DNA from: CALBZE01 sp036381255 | GTDB taxonomy: Bacteria > Gemmatimonadota > Gemmatimonadetes > Longimicrobiales > RSA9 | Length of the DNA stretch: 12,949 nucleotides | Reading direction: 5' to 3' | NCBI GenBank assembly: GCA_036381255.1 | Contig: DASVDG010000104.1 | Coordinates: 1 to 12,949, forward strand | Part shown: one piece after another, positions 1 to 7,623 of the stretch | Layout of the letters: each line of letters begins with the position of its first letter | Position numbering within the stretch: the stretch's first letter is position 1 | Position numbers and translations under genes: made by a program | The notes under the pieces: generated by a model | Database searches by the model: none | The model's input: only the letters and a program-made list of their open reading frames with translations | Told to the model about the DNA's origin: nothing

Positions 1-883
1 GCCCGGGCGGGCCCGCTTCTGGCGGCGGTGGTCCGGACGCCGGCCCCGCCGGCGGGCCTGCCCCCTGCGGCGGACCGCCCAGATCCCCGTGCGCCTCCGC
101 CGCCTGCTCGTCCATGCGACGCTTGCGCAGCCCGACCGCGCCGAGCACGCCGAGCGCGACGGCGCCCGCGGTCGACAGTGCGGCGCTCTCCGTCAGGTTG
201 CGGCTCGGCAGCTTCGGGTCCCGCGGCAGGCCGTAGACCTCCGGCTCGTCGATCAGCAGGAAGAACGCGTTCAGCCCGCCGAGCGGCCCCTCCGGGTCGG
301 CGCCGTACAGGTACGCCTCGCTCACGCCCGCCGCCTGGAGATCGGCGACGCGCCGCCGGGCCCGCGCGCGCAGCTCCGCGATCGTGCCGAACTGGATCGA
401 GTCCGTCGGGCACGCCTTCGAGCACGCCGGCTCGAGCCCGACGCTGATGCGGTCGTAGCAGAGCGTGCACTTCTGGGCCGTCCCCGCCGCCGGGTTCAGG
501 TCGATGACGCCGAACGGGCACGCGGCGATGCACGCGCGGCAGCCGTTGCAGACGTCGGACTGGATGACGACCGTGTCGAACTCCGTCCGGATGATCGCGC
601 CGGTCGGGCAGACCTCGAGGCAGCCGGCCTGCACGCAGTGCTTGCAGACGTCGCTCATGAGGAGCCAGCGGCCGTCGTACTGCTGCGGGAACTGCTCGAC
701 GAACTTCACGTGCCGCCAGTGAATGCCGTCGAGGCGCCGGGTGTTGTCGTAGCTCATCCCGGACAGCTCCCCGACGCCGCCGTCGGACGCCGGGAGCTGG
801 TTCCAGTTCTTGCACGCCACCTCGCACGCCTTGCAGCCGATGCAGATGGTCGTGTCGGTGAAGAAGCCCATCGGTTCGGCCAT
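1..883 (-). CDS. fdnH: Formate dehydrogenase iron-sulfur (beta) subunit, partial at left edge
   Basis: Electron-transfer subunit of a membrane-bound formate dehydrogenase, passing electrons from the catalytic subunit towards the membrane quinone site. The visible 294 residues contain sixteen cysteines in four ferredoxin-type groups: C14/17/20/24, C80/83/88/92, C112/115/118/122 and C139/142/154/158. This is the FdnH/FdoH/HybA pattern for four [4Fe-4S] clusters. One hydrophobic segment at about residues 234-251 matches the single C-terminal membrane anchor of FdnH. It is followed by basic residues (RKRR) and then a Pro/Gly/Ala-rich tail that has not reached a stop at the window edge. The ATG at 881-883 is preceded by AGGAG at good spacing. 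It lies about 200 bp downstream of the catalytic gene, across the heptamer repeats. E. coli FdnH has 294 residues in total, so this protein is longer. Confidence 0.93.
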   Translation of the reverse strand, partial: MAEPMGFFTDTTICIGCKACEVACKNWNQLPASDGGVGELSGMSYDNTRRLDGIHWRHVKFVEQFPQQYDGRWLLMSDVCKHCVQAGCLEVCPTGAIIRTEFDTVVIQSDVCNGCRACIAACPFGVIDLNPAAGTAQKCTLCYDRISVGLEPACSKACPTDSIQFGTIAELRARARRRVADLQAAGVSEAYLYGADPEGPLGGLNAFFLLIDEPEVYGLPRDPKLPSRNLTESAALSTAGAVALGVLGAVGLRKRRMDEQAAEAHGDLGGPPQGAGPPAGPASGPPPPEAGPPG

Positions 884-900
884 GGTGTCTCCTTGGAGGC

Positions 901-1087
901 GTCAGTTGTAAGTTGTCAGTTGTCAGTTGTCAGTTGTCAGCATTCAGCATTCAGGATCCAGCGCTCAGCCGCGCCTTGCGCCTGACCCCGACCCCTGGCC
1001 CCTGCATGCTGATCCCTGAATCCTGACCCCCAAATTCCTGACCCCTGACTACTGACTACTGACCATTGACTACTGACCCCTGACTCC
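901..1087. repeat. Two blocks of 7-bp tandem repeats in inverted orientation between fdnG and fdnH
   Basis: Positions 901-970 read as ten consecutive heptamers on the plus strand: GTCAGTT, GTAAGTT, three more GTCAGTT, GTCAGCA, two TTCAG-type units, then degenerate units. Positions 1010-1087 read as heptamers beginning TGA (TGACTAC, TGACCCC, TGAATCC), with one 8-nt slip at 1031-1038. On the minus strand the first block reads TGACAAC, so the two blocks are inverted relative to each other and the fdnG-fdnH transcript could fold them into a long imperfect hairpin with about one mismatch per heptamer. The spacer 971-1009 also holds partial TGACCCC/TGGCCCC units. Repeats of this class (short tandemly repeated sequences) are known from cyanobacteria and other environmental bacteria. 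No protein-coding sequence is supported here. Confidence 0.9.
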
Positions 1088-1088
1088 C

Positions 1089-4000
1089 TCACGCCTTCTC
1101 CACGTTGCACACGAACGCCTTCCCCTCGTGGATCGACACGTTCGGGTCGCCGACCCAGGCGGTGAGGTCGTTGACGACGTCGCCGACCGAGAGGCCCATC
1201 CACCCCCAGTGCCAGGGCATGCCGACGTGGTGGACCCGTCGGCCGCCGATGTTCATGACGCCGATGCGGTCGGTGACCAGCGCCTTGGCGCGGATCTCCC
1301 GGCGCGGCGTCGTGATCTTCACCCAGTCGAGGTTCTCGATCCCCTTTTCCCGCGCGAGGTCGGTGCCGATCTCGATGAACAGCTCCGGTTGGAGCTCGGT
1401 GAGGTACGGGATCCACCGGCTCATCGCCCCCGACAGGTAGTGCTCCGTCAGGCGGTAGGTGGTGATCGGGTACGGGAAGCGCGGGTCTCCCGCCCGCGCG
1501 AGCTGGTTGTACGTCTTGTCGCGCGCCCAGTACTTGAACACCGGACTGTTCTGCTGGTCCGGGTAGAGGAGGTTCCGCACCGGCGACTCGGCAGGCTCGT
1601 AGTGCGTCGGCAGCGGGCCGTCGACGAGCCCCGCGGGGACGAAGAGCCAGCCTTTGCCGTCCGGCTTCATGATGAACGGATCGGTGCCCGAGAGGAAATC
1701 CAGGCCGACGCCCCCGGGATCGCCCGGATCGGTCGGCGGCTTCGTCGTCTGGAAGTCGGGCACGTCGTAGCCGATCCACTCGCCGCGGGCGCCGTCCCAC
1801 CAGACCCAGCGCTTGCGCTCGCTCCAGGGGTTCCCCTGGAGGTCGGCCGACGCGCGGTTGTACATGACCCGGCGGTTCGCCGGCCACGCCCAGCCCCAGT
1901 CGAGGTACGCGCTCGGCACGCCCTGCGGTCCCGGGTCCTTGCTCGCCGTCAGGTTGCGGTCCGGCGCCGGGTAGCAGCCGCAGTAGATCCACGAGGCGCA
2001 CGTCGTCGAGCCGTCGTCCTTCAGCTCGCCGAAGCTGGCCAGGTGGCGCCGCGGGTCGGCGGTGTAGTAGCCGTTGATCTCCCGCAGGATCTTCAGCTCG
2101 TCCGGCTCGCCGGCCACGCCGCCCGTCGGCTCCTGGTACCCCTCGCCGGGCACGCGCTCATAGTCCCAGACCAGGTTCTTCCACCCCTGGTCGCGCGGGA
2201 GCGTGCTGTCCGCGTACAGCGCCTTCAGCCGCTTGCCGAGGTTGTAGTAGAACCAGGTGTCGGTGCGGCAGTCGCCGGGCGCCTCGGACGCCTTGAAGTG
2301 CCACTGGAGCAGCCGCTGCGTGTTCGTGAAGCTGCCGTCGTACTCGGCGATCTGCGTCGACGGGAAGAAGAAGACCTCCGTCTGGATGTCCTCGACCTTG
2401 ACCGTGCCGTCGACGATCTCCGGCGCGGCGTACCAGTGCGTCGCCGTCTCGGTCAGCCAGTTGTCCTTGACGACCAGCCATTCGAGCTTGCGCATCGCCA
2501 TGCGCTGCGCGGAGCCGTTCAGCGACGTGGCCGGGTTCTGGCCGACGCAGATCATCCCCTTGACGCGCCCTTCGGCCATCGCCGCCATCGTCGCCATGTG
2601 CGAGTGGTCGCCCAGGATCTTCGGGTGCCAGTCGTAGCCGAAGTCGTTCTCGACTGTGGCCGCGTCGCCGTACATCGACTTCAGGTACGAGACCATGAAC
2701 TTCGGCATGTTCGCCCAGTAGCTCCCCGGCTCCACCTCCGCGGCCAGGTAATCGCGCAGCGTCTGGTGCTCCTTCAGCGCCGACGGGTGCGCCATGTACC
2801 CGTGGATGCTGTGGTACAGCGTCGGCACGTCCGTCGAACCCTGGATCGCCGCGTGGCCGCGCAGCGCCATGATCCCGCCGCCGGGGCGGCCCATGTTCCC
2901 CAGCAGGAGCTGGAGGAGCGCGCAGCAGCTGATCATCTGCACGCCGTACGTGTGCTGCGTCCAGGCCACCGCGTACGCGAACGAGGTCGTGCGGTCCGGG
3001 CCCGAGTTCGCGAGGATCGTCTCGGCCACCTGGATGAACCGGTCGCGCGGGCAGCCGGTGATCTGCTCGACGACTTCGGGCGTGTAGCGGCTGTAGTGCC
3101 GCTTCACGAGCTGGAACACGCAGTTCGGGTTCTGGAGCGTCGGGTCGAGCGCCGGCGTGGGCTTCTTGAGCGATTGGACCAGCGCGTCGAACGGTGGTCC
3201 GCCCGGCGGCGGCTCCTCCTGCTGCGGCTGCTGCTGTCGCGCCTCTCCTGCGCGGAGCGCCGCCGCCTGCCGCTGCTCGGGGCGCACGCCGCCGCGCGAG
3301 TACTGCCACGTCGAGTTGTCGTACTCGCCGACGAAGCCGTTGTACGGCCAGAACTCCGCCTCCTCGTACGGCAGCAGCCCGGAGAAGACGCCGTTCAGGT
3401 CCTCCGTGTCCCGGAACCGCTCGTCGATGATCGTCGCGGCGTTCGTGTAGTTGACCAGCCACTCACGGAAGAACGGCTCCGTGTTCCAGCGCGGGCTGTT
3501 GATGACGTAGTGGATCAGCCCGCCGAGGAACGCGATGTCGCTCCCCGCGCGGATCGGCACGTGCATGTCGCACATCGCGCTGGTCCGCGTGTAGCGCGGG
3601 TCGATGTGGATCAGCGTGGCGCCGTTGACCCGTGCGCGCATCGGCCAGCGGAACGCGACCGGGTGGTTCTCCGCCATGTTCGAGCCCATGATGACGAAGC
3701 AGTCCGCGTGCTCCAGGTTGCGCGGGTACATCGTGGCGGCGCCACGACCGAGCCGTGTCCCCAGACCGGGGACGCTGGAGCTGTGTCATATGCGGGCCTG
3801 GTTCTCGATGGCGACGATGCCGAGCCCCCTCCCGAACTTCTGGCAGATGTGGTTGAACTCGTTGTCCAGCGTCGCGCCGCCGAGGAGGAAGATGGCGGGC
3901 GTCATGTTCACGAGCCGGCCGCCGGCCTGCGGCCGGGCCGCGGCGCCCGGCTGACCCGCCTCGGGCGGTAGGCGCTCGATGAACGTCTCGTCGCGCGTCT

Positions 4001-4403
4001 TCCGGACCAGCTCGGCGACGCGGTCCATCGCCCAGTCGAGTTCGACGATCTCCCACTCCCGCGCGCCCGGCTTGCGGTGCATGACCCTGGTCGGGCGGTT
4101 CGGGTTCTGGAGGAGCTGGTAGATCGCCGCGCCCTTCGGGCACAGCGTCCCCTCGTTGTGCGGGCTGCGCGGGTCGCCCTCGATGTTGACGATCCGGCCG
4201 TCCTTCACGTGGATCAGCGTGGCGCAGCCGACGGAGCAGTACGGGCAGATGCTCGGCACCGTCGCCGCGTCCTTGATGCGCAGCTCCTGCGCCCGGGCCA
4301 CGGCCGGCGCGAGGCTCACGCCGAGCGCGCTCAGCCCGCCCAGCGCCGAGCCGGCGCCCGCGCCCGCGGAGATCCGGAGGAAATCACGTCGAGACAGACC
4401 CAT
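1089..4403 (-). CDS. fdnG: Selenocysteine-containing formate dehydrogenase catalytic (alpha) subunit
   Basis: Oxidises formate to CO2 at a bis-molybdopterin guanine dinucleotide Mo/W centre with one [4Fe-4S] cluster; probably periplasmic and quinone-linked. The gene is read through the TGA at 3786-3788 as Sec206: residues before and after (ENQARI-U-HSS) match the FdnG/FdoG active-site context, including the conserved following His207. Total length is 1104 residues against about 1015 for E. coli FdnG. A twin-arginine signal (SRRDFLR, residues 4-10) ends at AxA near 36-38. The cluster ligands are C53, C56, C60 and C88. The rest aligns by eye with FdnG to the C-terminal dinucleotide-binding domain (about 970-1100), ending VEKA as FdnG does. 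A Gln/Pro-rich insertion occupies about 371-415. The ATG at 4401-4403 has an AGGAG upstream (CCAGGAGCC). A standard gene caller would split this into two ORFs, 3786-4403 and 1089-3731. Confidence 0.96.
3745..3788 (-). promoter_or_regulatory. Selenocysteine UGA codon with bacterial SECIS hairpin
   Basis: On the minus strand the TGA at 3788-3786 is followed 12 nt later by a perfect 6-bp stem, GTCCCC (3773-3768) with GGGGAC (3762-3757), closing a GGTCT loop (3767-3763). Bacterial SECIS elements lie inside the reading frame just after the UGA and present an apical GGUCU/AGGUCU loop that SelB binds in E. coli fdhF. Loop sequence, distance and coding context all agree, so this is a recoding signal and not a nonsense mutation. 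The host must therefore encode SelA, SelB, SelD and tRNA-Sec; none of these is in the window. Confidence 0.93.
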
Positions 4404-4504
4404 GATTCTGGCTCCTGGTCATCGTGGAACGGCTCTGCCATTCGGCCGCCGCCGGCCCCCCGTTCGTGGGCCGCTGCCGACCGGTCGACTCTCATCGCCA
4501 GGGG

Positions 4505-4879
4505 CTAATCGGCGGCCCGCGCCGGGCGCGCGGCTTCCGCGCCCGCTCCCTCGCGCCGCAGCAGGTCGAAGATGCCGCCGCCGATCAACCCGCCGAGGAA
4601 CGCGAACGCCGCGCCGAAAATCGCCTCCCACACCCGCACGTCGTCCGTCCACCCGGTGCCCGCCGCGAGCACGAACGCCACCGCGAAGCTGGCGAGCGCG
4701 TAGAGCGCCGCCGTCCACCGTCGCATCCAGAGCCCGATGCCCAGTCCGAAGAGCAGGGCGAGCGCGACGGCGAAGTGGTCGTAGAAGACCAGCGCCTGGA
4801 CGACGGTCACGAGGCCGAGCACGGCCAGGGTGCGAGAGTTCGGGCCCACGTTTCCCACCTCCGAACAGAGCGCTCGCAT
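4505..4879 (-). CDS. Small four-helix membrane protein of the formate dehydrogenase operon, unknown function
   Basis: A 124-residue protein not recognised as a named family. It has about four hydrophobic segments: residues roughly 18-34, 36-52, 58-77 and 88-106. The second helix pair includes a glycine-rich LGGLIGGGIFDLL stretch, and the tail is Arg/Ala-rich and probably cytoplasmic. Its ATG overlaps the upstream nrfD-like stop by one base (TGATG at 4881-4877), which implies translational coupling. It ends 101 bp before the catalytic subunit, on the same strand. Position and coupling suggest an accessory or small membrane subunit of the complex, but nothing in the sequence names a catalytic role. 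It has no heme-ligand pattern like cytochrome b FdnI. The 101-bp gap downstream (4404-4504) holds only the fdnG ribosome-binding site as far as I can see. Confidence 0.8.
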   Translation of the reverse strand: MRALCSEVGNVGPNSRTLAVLGLVTVVQALVFYDHFAVALALLFGLGIGLWMRRWTAALYALASFAVAFVLAAGTGWTDDVRVWEAIFGAAFAFLGGLIGGGIFDLLRREGAGAEAARPARAAD

Positions 4880-5817
4880 CAGTACGGCACGTAGTAGGCC
4901 TGCCCGCCGAACACCTCGAGCACGCGCAGCAGGAGTCCGCCCGCGAGCAGCAGCGCGGCGCCGACCACCGGCGCGGCGCGCACCAGGTCGCGGTGCCGGT
5001 ACTCCGCCGCGAACAGCAGCACGAGCGGCAGCACGAAGCCGAACGGCACGATCACGATCCAGAAGAGCGCCGCCCACCAGCCCAGGAAGTAGGGCGTGGC
5101 GTGCCCGATCCCGAGCACCACGGAGACGACGAGCAGCAGCGCCTCGAACGCCAGCGCCAGCGCGCCGGTCCGCAGCACCCGGTGCCGCGCGGTCGCATCG
5201 CCGGCGCCCGCGAAGTGCGCGATCAGGTACAGCGCCGCGGCGCCCGAGGCGACGCCCGACGCCATGAACAGCGGCGGCAGCAGCGGGTCGGGCGACCACG
5301 AGGGCGCGTTGTTCACCATGAGCAGCATCCCCGTGTAGCTCGCCAGGAACAGCCCCCAGGCGGCGCCGAGGACGAGGAAGACGGTGCCCGCCACCGTCGC
5401 CGCATCGTGCAGCGGCCCCGTGATCCGCCGTAGCGCCGGCGACCGCACCGCGCCCCCCTCCACCAGCGCGTACGCGAAGGACAGCACCGAGAAGATGCCG
5501 AAGAGGATCAGGATCCACGTGCCGAACGAGATCGGCGACCACCACTTGAACATGAGCGCCGGGAACCGCTCGGATTGAAAGACCATGTGCCAGAAGCGCT
5601 CGGGGCGGCCCAGGTCCTTGATCAGGAGAAGCGTGCAGACGATGAGCAGCGGGAACGCCAGGTAGTAGCCGATCCGGGCGAGCCGGCGCCCCCCTGCGCT
5701 ACCCAGCAGGCGCAACAGGCTCGCGAGGAAATACACGCCGCCCGCGAGACCGCCGAAGAAGAAGTACAGCGTGATGTCCCAGCTCCACCCGGGCGGCGTC
5801 ACGAACACGTCATCCAT
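4879..5817 (-). CDS. nrfD: NrfD/PsrC-family membrane subunit (quinone-interacting)
   Basis: Polytopic membrane protein of the NrfD/polysulfide reductase C family, which anchors molybdopterin/iron-sulfur oxidoreductases and provides the quinone site. The 312-residue product has about eight hydrophobic helices and family-typical features: an early WDITLYFFFGGLAGG segment, the LGRPERFWHMVF loop after helix 2, an SYTGMLL segment, and a loop with SPDPLLPPLF. Length fits the family (about 310-340). The reading frame is open to a GTG at 5823, but the strong AGGAGG (5829-5824) abuts that GTG and lies 6 nt from the ATG at 5817, so the ATG is preferred. It lies 33 bp after the porin-like gene and overlaps the next gene by 1 bp. 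It is inferred to replace the cytochrome b subunit FdnI of E. coli formate dehydrogenase N; a cytochrome subunit beyond the left edge cannot be excluded. Confidence 0.9.
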   Translation of the reverse strand: MDDVFVTPPGWSWDITLYFFFGGLAGGVYFLASLLRLLGSAGGRRLARIGYYLAFPLLIVCTLLLIKDLGRPERFWHMVFQSERFPALMFKWWSPISFGTWILILFGIFSVLSFAYALVEGGAVRSPALRRITGPLHDAATVAGTVFLVLGAAWGLFLASYTGMLLMVNNAPSWSPDPLLPPLFMASGVASGAAALYLIAHFAGAGDATARHRVLRTGALALAFEALLLVVSVVLGIGHATPYFLGWWAALFWIVIVPFGFVLPLVLLFAAEYRHRDLVRAAPVVGAALLLAGGLLLRVLEVFGGQAYYVPY

Positions 5818-5823
5818 GCTCAC

Positions 5824-5829
5824 CCTCCT
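5824..5829 (-). promoter_or_regulatory. Ribosome binding site that fixes the nrfD start
   Basis: AGGAGG on the minus strand ends directly against an in-frame GTG (5823-5821) and 6 nt before ATG 5817-5815. Normal spacing therefore selects the ATG, not the longer GTG start. Confidence 0.75.
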
Positions 5830-5850
5830 TGCCGACCGGCGGACCGCAGG

Positions 5851-7089
5851 TCAGAAATCATAGCGCACGCTCAGCGCGATCTGGTTCGCGGCGACGTCCC
5901 GTTCCCCGTCGAACACGAGACGGTGGTCCGTCATCGCGCGGAACCACTCGAGCCCCACCGCATACTGACGCACCTGGTAGCGGATCATCGTCGCCACGAT
6001 CTGGTTCTCGAGCCGCAGCAGTTCGTCGTCGTCATCGTCCGGGTCGTCGATCCCGTAGAACGCCCACACGCTCCACCCCCGCCCGAACGCGTAGCCGACC
6101 TGCCCCTGCGCGCCCCACCCCTCGAAGTCGTCGAACTGGAGGATCTGCGCGAAGAGCTGGCCGATCGCCTCGCCGACGTACCCGTTCGCAAGGATCGTGA
6201 ACCTGCCCGGGCGGATGCGGAACCCGCCGTTCACCGCCCAGCCGTCCAGCTCCCGATCCGTGTCGTCGCCTGGCCCGCTCCGGTCCTTGTGATCGACGTG
6301 CGCCGCGATGAACGCCTCCCAGTTCGTCCCGCGCTCGGGCGAGCGGCCGATGCCGAACCGCGCCTCGAGCTGCGGCATGAGCGTCGCCTCGCCGTCGCTG
6401 ACCTCGTCCGGATCATCCTCGTCGACCCACGAGCCGCGGAACGCCGCGAGCTGGAGCTCGACGTCCCACGGCTCATCCGTCGTGATCTCGTGGTAGAGGA
6501 AGAGCCCCGGGAACCGCCAGCCGATCAGGCCGCCGGCGCCCCACCCCAGGGGGAAGGCGATGTGCGACAGCGACTCGGGGACGTAGCCGAACGTCGGCGA
6601 CCACATCTGGCCCAGACGGACCGTCGTCCGGCCGTTCGTGATGTCGGCGTACGCCAGGCGCAGCCGGGGGTTCGGCTGCTCGTCGCTGAACGCGCCCGTG
6701 CCCGTGAAGCCGCCGAAGAAGTCGGCCTCGACCACGGCGCCGGCGCGCCAGTTGTCGAACAGCTCGGGACCGTTGAATTCGAGCGTGATGCGCGTGTTCC
6801 GCACGTCGCCGCCGTGGAACCATTCGTCCTCCTCCAGCTCCGGCAGATCCGCCCACAGCGCGTTCTGGCCGTTGTCCAGCGCGAAGAACTGGTCGTCCAC
6901 GAAGAGTGTGCCGCTCACGAAGCCCCGGATCGTGAGCGTCTCCTCGCCGCCCGGCTCGACGTCGCCCCGCTCCGCGTCCTGCGCCGGCGCCGGGAGCGGC
7001 AGGGTGACCACCAGCACGAGGGCCGACAGACAGCCCATCCGGGCCCCACGCAGACGCGCCCTGTCGATTGCGATCGTGCCGGGCTCCAT
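5851..7089 (-). CDS. Porin-like outer-membrane beta-barrel protein (DcaP-like)
   Basis: Probably forms an outer-membrane channel. From the ATG at 7089 the product is 412 residues with a basic N-region (RARLRGAR), a hydrophobic core (GCLSALVLVVTLPLP) and an APA signal-peptidase site. The mature protein shows alternating hydrophobic/aromatic strands and ends in phenylalanine (VRYDF), as outer-membrane barrels usually do. Internal features such as NTRITLEFNGPE, VEADFFGG, PRLRLAYADI and LGQMWSPTF resemble DcaP-like trimeric porins by eye. Loops are acidic (DDPDDDDDE). The frame is open to a GTG at 7101; neither start has a clear ribosome-binding site, so the N-terminus is uncertain. It is the first gene before nrfD with a 33-bp gap, so probably co-transcribed. 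The substrate is unknown; a role in passage of formate or another anion is inference. Confidence 0.82.
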   Translation of the reverse strand: MEPGTIAIDRARLRGARMGCLSALVLVVTLPLPAPAQDAERGDVEPGGEETLTIRGFVSGTLFVDDQFFALDNGQNALWADLPELEEDEWFHGGDVRNTRITLEFNGPELFDNWRAGAVVEADFFGGFTGTGAFSDEQPNPRLRLAYADITNGRTTVRLGQMWSPTFGYVPESLSHIAFPLGWGAGGLIGWRFPGLFLYHEITTDEPWDVELQLAAFRGSWVDEDDPDEVSDGEATLMPQLEARFGIGRSPERGTNWEAFIAAHVDHKDRSGPGDDTDRELDGWAVNGGFRIRPGRFTILANGYVGEAIGQLFAQILQFDDFEGWGAQGQVGYAFGRGWSVWAFYGIDDPDDDDDELLRLENQIVATMIRYQVRQYAVGLEWFRAMTDHRLVFDGERDVAANQIALSVRYDF

Positions 7090-7250
7090 CGGGATTCGCA
7101 CGGGGAAACGACGGTTCTCGGGAACGTGGCGCGCCCGGTTGCAAGTCTCGCGCCGCGGTCGATGCCGCGGTCCGGTGGCCGATCGCGGCGAGCGGCGATC
7201 CGGTCCCGCCGACCGCGGCGGGCGGCGATCCGCCGATCCGGCCGGCCGGC

Positions 7251-7618
7251 ATGCTGCCGCCCGGCCGCACCCTGGTCGACGTGCTGTCGCCGGAGCTCGT
7301 GGCGGAGCTGGAGCATCGCGCGGCGGAGTTGCGCGTGCCGTTCGATATGGCGAAGCGGATGAAGCCGTGGATGGCGGCGGTCGTGCTTTCGTCGATGGTG
7401 CTCCAGCAGGCCGGCTTCAATGCGACGTCGGGGATCGACACGCACTTCCACGGGCGGGCCCGGACCGCGGGGAAGTCGGCGATCGGGCTGGAGACGATCG
7501 AGGATCAGATCGACGTGCTGGACGGGTTGAGCGCGAAAGCGCGCAGGCGGACTTCCTGCGCAGCACCCTCGCCCAGTTGGACTCGGCGACGGCGGCCGCG
7601 GAGACGAGCGCGGGTTGA
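7251..7618 (+). pseudogene. Truncated, frameshifted TraB/GumN-family remnant
   Basis: From ATG 7251 the frame reads MLPPGRTLVDVLSPE, then a KPWMAAVVLSSMVLQQAGF helix, GIDTHF and GLETIEDQI, in the order seen in the central part of TraB/GumN proteins (SPE, KPW, GxDxHF, GLET). After LDGLSAKA (codon ending 7541) the homologous continuation QADFLRSTLAQLD is found two bases away, in the frame that stops at 7616-7618. An extra CG in the run GCGCGC (about 7540-7543) explains the shift. The N-terminal third of the family, including its conserved substrate-site residues, is absent: sequence before 7251 is low-complexity GC-rich repeat. The C-terminal part is also missing. It abuts the hydrolase gene tail to tail and lies head to head with the porin gene. 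A sequencing error could explain the shift but not the missing ends. Confidence 0.7.
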
Positions 7619-7623
7619 CGGTA

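Noticed and set aside
901..1087. CRISPR-like array
   Set aside because: The repeat unit is 7 bp with no spacers and no cas genes; it is a simple tandem array.
937..2001. Open frame whose C-terminus reads SSQWSVVSSQ-like peptides
   Set aside because: That peptide is a translation of the heptamer repeats, and the remainder is a shadow of the formate dehydrogenase gene.
1089..3731. Separate formate dehydrogenase ORF starting at the ATG at 3731, and a truncated upstream protein ending at 3786
   Set aside because: Both are parts of one selenoprotein: same frame, Sec context, SECIS hairpin, and no ribosome-binding site at 3731.
1128..3971. A 947-residue plus-strand open frame opposite the formate dehydrogenase gene
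   Set aside because: Arg/Val/Ala-rich composition with no domains. It is a GC-rich antisense shadow of a certain gene, as are other long frames at 89-985, 4156-5433, 5575-7362, 7505-9334, 8260-9759 and 10574-12184.
7127..7145. Sigma-54-like promoter (TGGC...TTGCA) on the plus strand
   Set aside because: The distance between the GG and GC elements is 11 bases, not the required 10, and it would drive only the pseudogene remnant.
7179..7232. Two imperfect 24-bp repeats, 30 bp apart (CCGAYCGCGGCG... units)
   Set aside because: Only two copies with two mismatches in extremely GC-rich sequence; it may be slippage and supports no functional claim.
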